DNA of 64,000 nt, taken from positions 124,001 to 188,000 of the forward strand of contig CAVQEJ010000003.1 in NCBI GenBank assembly GCA_963711505.1, in the 5' to 3' direction. The stretch comes from JAGWRA01 sp963711505 (GTDB taxonomy: Bacteria; Acidobacteriota; Vicinamibacteria; Vicinamibacterales; CAVVIG01). This document shows positions 32,995 through 41,654 of this stretch, in pieces. Position numbers and translations under genes: made by a program. The first letter of the stretch is position 1; each line of letters opens with the position of its first letter. The notes beneath the pieces were generated by a model. The model saw only the letters and a list, made by a program, of their open reading frames with translations. It had not been told where the DNA came from and ran no database searches.

Positions 32995-33738
32995 ATGCCG
33001 GGAGCCGGCATCGTGACCGGGGCGTTGCTCGGCGCCTTGTGGGCCGTCATCGTGCTGGGCGGCGTGCCGATCCAGTCCCTGTCGACTCGACGGACGCTCG
33101 AGCTCCATCGGCCGGCCCGTTTGTACGTCTACGCGAGCACGACCGTGGCCCTCTCGATTCTGGGCATCCTAACACTGTTTGTCGATCGGGAGGGGGCCCG
33201 GCTCGGGCTGCGTGCGTTACTTCTCGTGCCCGCCTGGTCCGCGCTGCTGGCCTGGACGGCGGGGACGCTCGGCGGGTGTCTCGCGCTGGCACTGGGCTTC
33301 CTGCTGTGGCAGAAACGGCGCCGGCAGCGGGCCGATCTCACCCTCGTGTCCGTGCTGCCGCGCACGGTCGTCGAGCACAATGTCTTCATCGCCCTCTCGC
33401 TCGTCGCGGGACTGGTCGAAGAGTACGTGTATCGCGGGTTCTGTCTCGCCTTCCTGACCCGATCCACCGGCTCGATCTGGGTGGCGGTGGCGGTGGTGAC
33501 GGTCGGCTTCGGTCTCGCCCACGTCTATCAGGGGCGGATGGCGACGTTGAAGACGGCGGCCATCGGCGGCCTGCTGGCCGTGCCGGTCGTCATGACCGGC
33601 GCGCTCCTCCCTTCCATCCTCGCGCACGCGGCGTTCGACATCGTCGCCGGCTTCACGATGCGCCCGCTGCTGCGGCGCTGGGACCTCATCGAGTACGGCG
33701 AATGGATCGAGCCGGAGGGCGGGGGAGATGATCTGTAA
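32995..33738 (+). CDS. CPBP-family intramembrane metalloprotease (CAAX protease-like)
   Basis: A membrane protein of 247 residues with about seven helices. The three CPBP motifs are present: EEYVYRGF, GLAHVYQG and a final HAAFDI. Family members cleave prenyl-type or other membrane substrates or act in bacteriocin self-protection; the target here is unknown. It stands alone on the plus strand. ATG 32995 is the first in frame and is followed directly by a hydrophobic helix. Confidence 0.87.
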   Translation: MPGAGIVTGALLGALWAVIVLGGVPIQSLSTRRTLELHRPARLYVYASTTVALSILGILTLFVDREGARLGLRALLLVPAWSALLAWTAGTLGGCLALALGFLLWQKRRRQRADLTLVSVLPRTVVEHNVFIALSLVAGLVEEYVYRGFCLAFLTRSTGSIWVAVAVVTVGFGLAHVYQGRMATLKTAAIGGLLAVPVVMTGALLPSILAHAAFDIVAGFTMRPLLRRWDLIEYGEWIEPEGGGDDL

Positions 33739-33878
33739 CGTAGAACGTAGGGCGAGGAACGTGGAAGATAGCGCCTGCGGCCCGCGCGAGGCGCCGGAGG
33801 GGAGCGCGGCGTGAGCCGCGCCGCCGAGCACGCGCGAGCGGGGGTGGGGCCCCGCGAGCATTGAGGATACGGTCGGAA

Positions 33879-33906
33879 GCGGGCTCCGGCCTCAGCCGGA
33901 GCCCGC
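33879..33906. terminator. Perfect 12-bp hairpin, probable bidirectional terminator
   Basis: GCGGGCTCCGGC, loop CTCA and the exact complement lie between the CPBP gene (+) and a small minus-strand gene. No T-run is seen on either side. Confidence 0.65.
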
Positions 33907-33965
33907 GAGTATGGCAGCGATCCCGTCCGGAGGACCGGCTCCGCGCGGGCGAAGCCGGTTGCCGG

Positions 33966-34166
33966 TCAGGCGCTGGCGCGGATGTGGGTGCCGATCACCT
34001 CGCCATTCCCGTTGAACGAGGGCCCCTGCGTGGCGTTCTTCGCCGCCGACGCGCTGGCGCCGTCGTCGCTGTCACCGTCGTGGTCCGGAGCGCCCTTCAC
34101 TTCCTGGCTCTCCGGCCGTCCTGCTGCGGGGGACTGATGGTTGGCCGACACGAGTGATACGTTCAT
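33966..34166 (-). CDS. Small hydrophilic protein of unknown function
   Basis: A protein of 66 residues, Ala/Ser/Gly/Asp-rich with no Cys, no signal peptide and no membrane segment; the middle (DHDGDSDDGAS) is strongly acidic. ATG 34166 has a good ribosome-binding site (AGGAGAGG, about 8-16 nt upstream) and a hairpin lies beyond its stop, which argues for a real gene. I do not recognise a family with confidence. Confidence 0.6.
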   Translation of the reverse strand: MNVSLVSANHQSPAAGRPESQEVKGAPDHDGDSDDGASASAAKNATQGPSFNGNGEVIGTHIRASA

Positions 34167-34275
34167 TCCGACCGTTCCTCTCCTGGCGCTGGTTTCAATT
34201 GGGGCGTGCTCTGGTAGAATCGGCCCGCCCGGGCCGGGCGTGAGCTCGGCCGTAAGGAGCGTGGCGGGGGAGCCG

Positions 34276-34644
34276 TCACTCCGCCTTCGGCGGCCCGTCG
34301 CCCCGCACCCAGTCGGCGATCTGCTCGCGGGTCCAGTGGTGGTCGTCGTTCAGGTGCAGGATCATCGGGCCGAGCGGCAGGCGCTTGCGGCATCCCTCCG
34401 GGCAGTTCCGCAGCACGTACTCCAGGCAATCGAAGAAGCGGTCGAGGTCGAAGGCGGGATGCAGGTGGCCGACCGACCGCGGCATGAGGTACAGGCTCTC
34501 GTACGCCGCCCCCATCGCGCAGGACCCGCCGTCGTCGCAGAAATACTCGCCGAAGCACTGGGGACGCCGGCGTGCGCCCTCGAGGATCGCCTCGGCGAGC
34601 GCCACCCGGTCGTCGTGCCGGTCGTGCAGATGACGGAGAATCAT
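34276..34644 (-). CDS. Small Cys-containing hypothetical protein
   Basis: A protein of 122 residues with clustered cysteines (CFGEYFCDDGGSC, CLEYVLRNCPEGC) and a C-terminal LNDDHHWTREQIADWV segment that looks like a helical module seen in short uncharacterised bacterial and phage proteins. ATG 34644 has GGAGGG upstream. The Cys pairs could bind a metal or form disulfides. It follows the repeat protein gene on the same strand by 58 nt and may be cotranscribed with it. The function is unknown. Confidence 0.65.
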   Translation of the reverse strand: MILRHLHDRHDDRVALAEAILEGARRRPQCFGEYFCDDGGSCAMGAAYESLYLMPRSVGHLHPAFDLDRFFDCLEYVLRNCPEGCRKRLPLGPMILHLNDDHHWTREQIADWVRGDGPPKAE

Positions 34645-34702
34645 CGCAGTCCCTCCGGCCGGTGTCGGGCGGCCCGGCCATCCGCCGGTCAGGCGGGGGG
34701 CG

Positions 34703-36031
34703 TCACCGGGTGAGCACACCCCGGTCGCGCAGCCTGATCAGTTCGTCCACCGAGTCGATCGGATAGCCGGCCGCCTTCGCGCGCTTCACGAAGGCGCCCG
34801 TGACGCCATGATCGCGCAGGCGGACGAGCGCGTCCGCCTCCGGCACGGCGAGCCCGGCGCTCGCGAGGCTCTCGATGTAACGGTCGGTGACCCCGTGATC
34901 GCGCAGGCGGATCAGCTGGGTCGCCGGCAGTTCGTGCAGCCCCTGCGCGCTCAACCCGGCGATGTAGTCGGGCGTCACGCCATGATCCCGGAGTCGCACG
35001 AGCGCATCGGCCTTCTGTCCGTCGACCCCGGACCCGAGCAGCCCGGTCACGTAGTCCGACGTCACGCCGTGGTCGCGGAGCCGGATCAGCTCGTTGAGAT
35101 CGAGCGGCTGGTCGTTCCAGATGTTCGCCGTGGCCACGTACTCGGCATCCAGACCGTGGTCGCGCGCGCGGACCAGAGCCGCCAGCGGCACGTCGCTGTA
35201 GCCGACGACGGCGAGCGCCTGCGCGTACTCCCCGGTGACGCCGTGATCGCGCGCCCGCACGAGCTCCGCGAGCGGCAGCTTCGTGAAGCCCGCTGCGGCG
35301 ATGCCGTTCACGTACGCCGCCGTGACGCCGTGGTCGCGGGCCCGGACGACCGTATCGAGGGGCAGACCCGAATAGCCGGCCGTCTTCAGCCCGTCGAGGT
35401 ACTCGGCGGTCACGCCATGATCCCGGGCGCGCACCAGCTTCGCCGCCGGGACGTCCTTGTAGCCGCGCGCCTGCAACGCCTGGATGTAGTCGGGGGTCAC
35501 GCCGTGGGCACGCATCCGCTCGGCCTCGTGCAGGGAGACGCCGCGATCGGCGCCGTAGCCGAGCTCGTGCAGCGAGGTCAGATAGGCCTTGCCGACGTCG
35601 AGCACCGCCATGCGGAACTGCTCGCGCGCCGGCGGCGCGTCGTGATAGCCGAGCGTCCGCAGCTCTCCGGTGAACGCCGCCCGCGGCTCGAACGTGAAGA
35701 GCCCCGCGCCACGCCCATCCTGGAACATGCCCTCCATCCGGATCGTGCCGGCGTCGCGCTGGACCGACAGCGTGACCCGCGGCGCCGTGAGCCGCGGGTC
35801 GCCGGCCGGCAGGCCGGTGACCTCGCCCGACCGCAGCTCGGTGCCGTACGCGTAACGGCTGTCCCCCATCTGGCTCCGGAAGTGGAGCGAAATCTCCATC
35901 GTCTCGGCGTGCAGGTCGGCCGTCCACTGACCGGTGACCGGCTGGTCGGCCGCCCGCAGGCTCAGCCCGCCGACGACCAGAGCACAGCTCAGCGCCAGCA
36001 CGCCGAGAACGAGATGCCGGGCGCGTCGCAT
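34703..36031 (-). CDS. Secreted protein with nine tandem 28-29-residue RDHGVT repeats
   Basis: A protein of 442 residues. After a signal peptide (MRRARHLVLGVLALSCALVVG) comes a beta-rich domain of about 120 residues, then about nine repeats of the type RxRDHGVTxxYxxxLxxxGYxxLPxxxLV, ending RLRDRGVLTR. Similar repeats follow peptidase or transmembrane domains in acidobacterial and other envelope proteins, but here they stand with an unrecognised exported domain. ATG 36031 has AGGAGC 6 nt upstream. A ligand- or protein-binding role in the periplasm is likely; no catalytic motif is seen. Confidence 0.85.
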   Translation of the reverse strand: MRRARHLVLGVLALSCALVVGGLSLRAADQPVTGQWTADLHAETMEISLHFRSQMGDSRYAYGTELRSGEVTGLPAGDPRLTAPRVTLSVQRDAGTIRMEGMFQDGRGAGLFTFEPRAAFTGELRTLGYHDAPPAREQFRMAVLDVGKAYLTSLHELGYGADRGVSLHEAERMRAHGVTPDYIQALQARGYKDVPAAKLVRARDHGVTAEYLDGLKTAGYSGLPLDTVVRARDHGVTAAYVNGIAAAGFTKLPLAELVRARDHGVTGEYAQALAVVGYSDVPLAALVRARDHGLDAEYVATANIWNDQPLDLNELIRLRDHGVTSDYVTGLLGSGVDGQKADALVRLRDHGVTPDYIAGLSAQGLHELPATQLIRLRDHGVTDRYIESLASAGLAVPEADALVRLRDHGVTGAFVKRAKAAGYPIDSVDELIRLRDRGVLTR

Positions 36032-36361
36032 GGTCAGCTCCTTTTCGCATGATGGTCCCCCCGCCGTTAGACGGCGTCGCATCGCCAGGGTTGCCCTTCC
36101 GGAGGTGGCCGCTGCCGGACGGTCCGATCCCGGTTTCGGGACGGCCAGCGGCGCGCCACGCGGCGAAACCTCTTGAAATCCAGGGCTTTCGCCGGCGCCG
36201 TGGCCCCGGGGGCCGTTGGTGCGCCGCTCGATCGAATCCGCTATAGCGCGATCCGTGCCAGCGGACCGCGCGCTTGTCTGCGCCGCAGCCCTTCTCATAT
36301 GCTCGCCTGTAATGTGATGATGCGGCGGCGCCCGCCGGGCGACCGCAGAAGGAGCTCACTG
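36032..36361. other. Divergent intergenic region (330 nt)
   Basis: It separates the repeat protein (-) from the amidohydrolase (+). It contains their two ribosome-binding sites and several GC-rich potential hairpins close to the minus-strand start. I see no gene and no riboswitch I can name. Confidence 0.55.
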
Positions 36362-38128
36362 GTGAGATTGCAGGCGTCCCGTCCGTCCGCCACCCTTCGT
36401 TGGGCCCTCGCGTTCAGCCTGTGCCTCGCCGGCAGCGGCCCGGCCTTCGCCCAGAGCCCGTCCTGGTACTGGCAGCGCGGACCCGCCGATCTGGTCCTGC
36501 GCCACGGGCATGTCGTGACCGTCGACGAGGCGCATCCGGAAGCCCAGGCGGTGGCGGTCTCGGCCGGGAGGATTCTCGCCGTCGGGAGCGACGAGGCGAT
36601 CCAGCGCTACGTCGGGCCGCACACGAAGGTCATCGACTTGCAGGGGCGGCTGCTGATTCCGGGCTTCATCGACGCGCACGCCCATTTCATGGGCATGGGC
36701 GAGGCACTCAAGGAGCTCGATCTCACGAAGGCGCACACCTGGGACGACATCGTCCGGATGGTCGCCGACGCGGCGCGAAAGGCGAAGCCCGGGCAGTGGA
36801 TCCAGGGACGTGGCTGGCACCAGGCGAAGTGGGAACATGCGCCGGAGCCGAACGTCGACGGGCTGCCGTACAACGACAGCCTGAGCCAGGTCTCGCCCGA
36901 CAACCCCGTCATCCTGACGCACGCCAGCGGCCACGCGATCTTCGTGAACCGGAAGGCGATGGAGCTGGCCGGCATCGGACCCGGGACGCCGAATCCGCCC
37001 GGCGGCGAGATCGTGCGCGACCCGAAGGGGCGCGCCATCGGCATGCTGCGCGATCGGGCGGCCGGGCTCGTGCGCCGCGTGCTGCAGGCGCAGCTCGACC
37101 GGCGGACGCCGGCGCAGGTGGCGGCCGACCTCGAGGAGACCGTGCGGCTGGCAGCGCACGACATGCTGTCGAAAGGGGTCACGACCGCTTCCGACGAGGG
37201 CGAGTCGTTCAAGACGATCGATTTCCTGAAGCAGCTGGTCGGCGAAGGGCAGGTGCCGGCGCGGCTGTGGGTGCTCGTGGGCGGCGAGTCGCCCGAGGCG
37301 CTCGCCGCGAAGCTGCCGCAATACTGGCTCGACGGCTACGGCGACGATCACCTGAGCGTGCGTGGCATCGGCGAGATCACCGCCGATGGGGCGCTCGGGA
37401 CGCACAGCGCCTGGTTCCTGAAGCCGTACGACGACCTGCCGACCAGCACCGGCCTCAGCGTGACACCGCCGGCGACGATCAGGCAGATGGCGGAGATCGC
37501 GCTGAAGGATCACTTCCAGGTGTCGGTGCACGCGATCGGCGATCGCGCGAACCATGAGGTGCTGAACGTCTTCGAGCAGATCTTCGCGGCGCATCCCGAC
37601 GCGCGGGACCTGCGCTGGCGGATCGAGCACGCCCAGCACCTCGAGGCGAGCGACATCCCGCGGTTCGGGACGATGCACGTCATCGCGTCGATGCAGTCGA
37701 TCCACGCCTGCTCCGACGGCCCCTATGTCATCCAGCGGTTGGGTGAGGCGCGGGCGGAGACAGGCGCGTATGCCTGGCGCAAGCTGATCGACACCGGCGC
37801 CATCATCGCCAACGGCACCGACGCGCCGGTCGAGGACATCGACCCGATCCCCAACTTCGACTGCGCCGTGACCCGGCGGATGAAGAACGGCAAGGCCTTC
37901 TTCCCGCAGGAGGACATGACGCGCGAGCAGGCGCTGCGGTCCTACACGATCAACGCCGCGTACGCGATCTTCCAGGAAGACCGGCTCGGATCGATCACGC
38001 CGGGCAAGCTCGCCGATCTCGTCGTGCTGTCGAAGGACATCATGACCGTCCCCGTCGACCAGATCCCCACCGCGAAGGTCGACTACACACTCGTCGGCGG
38101 GCAGATCGTCTACCAGCGGCTGCCCTGA
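36362..38128 (+). CDS. Exported YtcJ-like metal-dependent amidohydrolase
   Basis: A protein of 588 residues with a signal peptide (RLQASRPSATLRWALAFSLC). It is an amidohydrolase-3 protein: metal motif DAHAHFMGMG, SVHAIGDRANHEV, IEHAQHLEASD and NGTDAPVEDIDP. The YtcJ family hydrolyses small amides or imides of unknown identity. GTG 36362 is preceded by AAGGAG; the frame extends about 190 nt further upstream without coding character. It is a single gene and intact. Confidence 0.88.
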   Translation: MRLQASRPSATLRWALAFSLCLAGSGPAFAQSPSWYWQRGPADLVLRHGHVVTVDEAHPEAQAVAVSAGRILAVGSDEAIQRYVGPHTKVIDLQGRLLIPGFIDAHAHFMGMGEALKELDLTKAHTWDDIVRMVADAARKAKPGQWIQGRGWHQAKWEHAPEPNVDGLPYNDSLSQVSPDNPVILTHASGHAIFVNRKAMELAGIGPGTPNPPGGEIVRDPKGRAIGMLRDRAAGLVRRVLQAQLDRRTPAQVAADLEETVRLAAHDMLSKGVTTASDEGESFKTIDFLKQLVGEGQVPARLWVLVGGESPEALAAKLPQYWLDGYGDDHLSVRGIGEITADGALGTHSAWFLKPYDDLPTSTGLSVTPPATIRQMAEIALKDHFQVSVHAIGDRANHEVLNVFEQIFAAHPDARDLRWRIEHAQHLEASDIPRFGTMHVIASMQSIHACSDGPYVIQRLGEARAETGAYAWRKLIDTGAIIANGTDAPVEDIDPIPNFDCAVTRRMKNGKAFFPQEDMTREQALRSYTINAAYAIFQEDRLGSITPGKLADLVVLSKDIMTVPVDQIPTAKVDYTLVGGQIVYQRLP

Positions 38129-38194
38129 GCGCGGCGCCCAACGGCCGCGCGCCGAGGCCCGTTGCTGCACGGTCTTTCTGGGGACTTCGCCGGG

Positions 38195-40876
38195 TCAGTC
38201 GCCGCTTTGCAGGGCGATGAGCGGACTGACCCGGGACGCCCGGTGAGCCGGGATGTAGCCGGCGACGAGGGCGACGACGCCGAGTAGCAGCACGATGCCG
38301 ATGAACGTGGCGGGATCCGTCGGGGTGGTTCCGAAGAGCAGGGAGGCGATCCACCGCGTGGCTGCCAGGGAGGCGATCGTGCCGAGTGCCAGGCCCGTGG
38401 CCGTCAGCCTCAGGGCACTCGCGACGACGCCCCACTGGACCTGCGCGGCGGTGGCGCCGAGAGCCATGCGGATGCCGATTTCCGTCCTGCGCTGCGCAAC
38501 CGAGTACGACATGACGCCGTAGACGCCGATCGAAGCCAGCATCAGCCCGAGTGCCGCGAAGGCGACAACGAGGAGGGCAAAGAAGCGTCGAGGAGAGATG
38601 GCGCGGTCGACGATCGATTCGAGCGGCCTGAGCTCGGCGGCAGGCTGGGCGGGATTCAGGGTGCGCAGCGTCTTCAGGTACCATCGAGCCGAGCGTCTGG
38701 GGAGGAAGCGTCGTTCGGACGACCAGCTGGGCCCCCTCGGGCGAGGCCTGGGTGGCGGGCAGAAAGATCTCCGGTCCGGCCACCGCCTCGAGGCTGTTCG
38801 CACGTACGTCGTCGAGGACGCCGATCACGCGGGCCTCGTCGCCGTTCACCACCGCCATGCGGGAGACCGGGCTCTCGTCCGGCCAGAACTTGCGGGCCGC
38901 CGCCTCGTTGATGATGACCACGCGCTCCGCGCCAGGGGCGTCGCGCCACGTGAAGTCACGACCGTCGCGGGAGGCGCATTCCCATCGACTCGATGTAGCC
39001 CGGCGTGACGACCCGGACCAGCGCGACGTCGATTTCGTCCTTCCGCGGCACGTGCCCCCTGGCCTTGAAATCCCAGCTCCGGTTGCGGCCGAGCGGCAGC
39101 ATGTCGGCGATTCCGGCCGCTTCGACGCCGGGGATCGCCTCGACGCGCTGCAGCATCTCCTGCAGCATCGCCGCCCGGCGTGCCTGGTCGCCTCCGTCGT
39201 CGTAGTCGACCTTCATGACGGCCGCGCGTTCCGGCTGGAATCCCAGATTAACGTCGAGCACGCTGAGAAAGCTCCGGAGCAGCAGGCCGGCGCCGACCAG
39301 CAACACGCACGACAGCGCCACTTCAGCGACCACGAGCGCCGTCCGGAGCCGCTCGTGCCTCCGGCCGCTGCTGGCGCCGCGGCCACCGTCCTTCAGACCG
39401 ACCTGCACGTCCTCCGACGAGATGCGCAGCGCCGGAGCCAGGCTGAAGAGCACGGTCGCCAGAGTCGCGATGAGCAACGCCCAGGCGAGCGCGGATCGAT
39501 CGAGCGTGACGCGGCTGAGCAGCGGCAGGGCGACCGAGTGCTGATGCGCGACCCAGCGGGTGAGGCCGAACGCCAGCAGGAGCCCGCAGGCGGCGCCGAG
39601 GCTCGAGAGAACCAGGCTCTCCGTGAGAATCTGGCGCACCAGCCGGGCCCGCCCACCACCCAACGCGCCGCGGACCGCGAACTCACGGCTGCGCGCCATC
39701 GTCCGCGCGAGTAGCAGGTTCGACAGGTTGACGCAGGCGATCAGCAGGACCAGCCCCACGGCGCACCAGAGGACCAGCAAGGAACGCCGCAGCGAACCGG
39801 TGACGAATTCCTGCAGCGGCGTGAGAGTCGAGAGGTAATGCAGTCCCCACTCCGGGTGGACGGCCGCGAGTTGCGGGAAGAGCACATCGGCCTCGGCCTG
39901 CGCCTGCGATACCGAGACGGCCGGATTGAGCCGGCCCACCACCGCCAGCGTGTTGCCCCAGTTGCGCATCGCATCCATCACGGCGGGGACGTACGCGTCG
40001 ACCCTCAGGCCGGGGGAGAAGATGGAGCCGAAATCGAATGAGGCCGGCAGCACCCCGACGATGGTGACCTCCTGTCCGCTCAGCCGGACGCCACGGCCGA
40101 CGACCGCCGGATCGGCATTGAACTGCCGCCGCCATATGGGATCGCTCAGCAGCATCGCCCGGCGGCCACCCGGTCGGCACTCCTCCGGTGAGAACAGTCG
40201 TCCGAGTTCGGGCTGGACGCCGAGCGTCTGAAAGAAATTGCAGGCCACGAGCACTCCGGCCACCTGCTGCGGCTCGATGCCGGCCAGTATCGTGTACTCG
40301 CTGTTGCCGAAGAACGGATCGTAGGCGGTGACGCTCTGGAAGGAGTGGTTGTGGGCTCGGAACTCTTCGTAGGCGGACACCGAGTACGTGGTGGCCGAGA
40401 GACCGACGGCGCTGCGGAGCCGTTGGTCGAGCTCCCGTCCGGATGCCAGCCAGGTGAGCTGACCGGCTGCCGGAAAGGGCAGCGGGCGCAGCAGCATCGT
40501 GTCGATCACGCTGAAGATGGCGGTGTTCGCGCCAATGCCCAGTGCCAGGATCAACACGGCCACGGCCGCAAAGCCCGGTGCGCGCAGGAGCGTCCGCACG
40601 GCGAAGCGTCCGTCCTGCACGAACGCCCCCCAGTAGTCGCGGCGTTCCCGCCGCCGCGTCCGGCGTGCTGCCATGATCGCTCCCGTCCGCTGTACGGCTT
40701 CGAACGTCGCCGAACCGGCGTTGTGCTTCCGCCCGCGCGGCGTCGCGCGACCAGCCCTGCGCGACCAGATCGTCCACGCGGGTCTCCAGGTGGAACTGGA
40801 GTTCCTCGTCCGCGTCGGCTCCGGGATTGTGACCGAGCAAGCGTGCGTAGCGACGCCACACCGGTTCGCGGTCCAT
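38195..40876 (-). CDS. ADOP-family ABC permease (MacB/FtsX-like; three frameshifts)
   Basis: A permease of about 890 residues with an N-terminal cytoplasmic helical domain (WRRYARLLGHNPGADADEEL), then a MacB-type periplasmic domain after LILALGIGANTAIFSVID, a central FtsX unit, and a second FtsX unit ending VSPLIALQSGD. Such duplicated permeases without a linked ATPase are characteristic of Acidobacteria. Extra bases near 40699-40704, 38961-38968 and 38683-38686 break the frame; the conserved sequence continues across each. ATG 40876 overlaps the PadR stop as ATGA. The transported substrate is unknown; related MacB systems export lipids, peptides or toxins. Confidence 0.88.
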
Positions 40877-41232
40877 CACCCTTCCTCCGGCAGCGGCGGC
40901 GCTGCGGCGTCGAGCATTTTCGACACCGCCGCGCTGTAGGCTTCCCACAGCCTCGTTTCCTGGTGGAGACGACGACGACCATCGGCCGTCAGGCGGTAGA
41001 ACTTCGCCCGCCTGTTGTTCTCCGACAGCCCCCACTCGCCGGCCAGCAGTCCCTTGTGTTCGAGTCGCCACAACGCGGGATACAGAGTGCCTTCTTCCAC
41101 GAGCAGCGCGTCATCGGTCTGCCGGCGGATGAGGTTCGTGATGCCGTACCCGTGCCGCGGACCCCACACGAGAGCCTTGAGAATGAGGACATCGAGCGTG
41201 CCCCGGATCAGATCGAGCTGGGTGGTCTTCAG
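40876..41232 (-). CDS. PadR-family transcriptional regulator
   Basis: A winged-helix repressor of about 118 residues: IRGTLDVLILKAL, GPRHGYGI, EEGTLYPALWRLEHKGLL and NNRRAKFYRLTADG are PadR signatures. No ATG precedes the domain in frame; the sequence supports a CTG start at 41232, or a sequence error just upstream where an out-of-frame ATG lies. It is coupled by ATGA to the ADOP permease gene and probably represses both. Confidence 0.87.
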   Translation of the reverse strand: MKTTQLDLIRGTLDVLILKALVWGPRHGYGITNLIRRQTDDALLVEEGTLYPALWRLEHKGLLAGEWGLSENNRRAKFYRLTADGRRRLHQETRLWEAYSAAVSKMLDAAAPPLPEEG

Positions 41233-41654
41233 GTGTCACCCCTTTGGTCCATAGGGGAGCGTAACACCTGCCCCCTATGAACGCAAGGGGAGAGGGCGGT
41301 CCCGCCGGACCTCCTTCGTCGACTGCCCCGTGTGCTTCACCTGCTTGACGTGCGCCTTCTTCGTCGTCGTCCTGGCAGGTACCCGCGACAGACACGGGCG
41401 GCCCCGTGCCGCTCCTCGCCGCCGCGACGCGCCCGACGGCCAGCCGGCGCGCGGGGAATTCTCCGCCTCCTGCGCAGCACAATCCCACGCGGGCCGACAT
41501 GTCCCGTTGCATCCCCTCGTAAACAACAGCTGGGGCTGGGGTTGCCGGATGTGTGCCGGTGGCACGCCTCTTTCAGGCAGGAGTCCATGCGTGGTGCCGC
41601 CGTGGGACGCAGCCGTGCCGGCTCGTTCCCTGGACGGCTCCTGTGGAGGGCGTG
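41233..41654. other. Intergenic region holding a decayed gene fragment
   Basis: This 422-nt stretch between the PadR gene (-) and the SQR-like gene (+) has no intact gene. It contains the Lys-rich gene remnant listed separately and the ribosome-binding site of the SQR-like gene. Confidence 0.55.
41302..41382 (-). pseudogene. Fragment of a paralogue of the Lys-rich secreted protein
   Basis: Translation in one minus frame gives VPARTTTKKAHVKQVKHTGQ and continues into STKEV. The intact Lys-rich protein at 46955-47221 has APAKTKKKKAHVKKVKSTEK in the corresponding region, and the DNA is visibly similar. No signal peptide or start is attached, so it is a decayed copy or a fragment of a recombined one. 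Confidence 0.5.

Noticed and set aside
36032..36130. Possible riboswitch before the repeat-protein gene (GGCGATGCGACGCC...TAACGGC)
   Set aside because: It loosely recalls fluoride and GEMM aptamers but lacks their conserved closing segments; only GC-rich hairpins can be supported.
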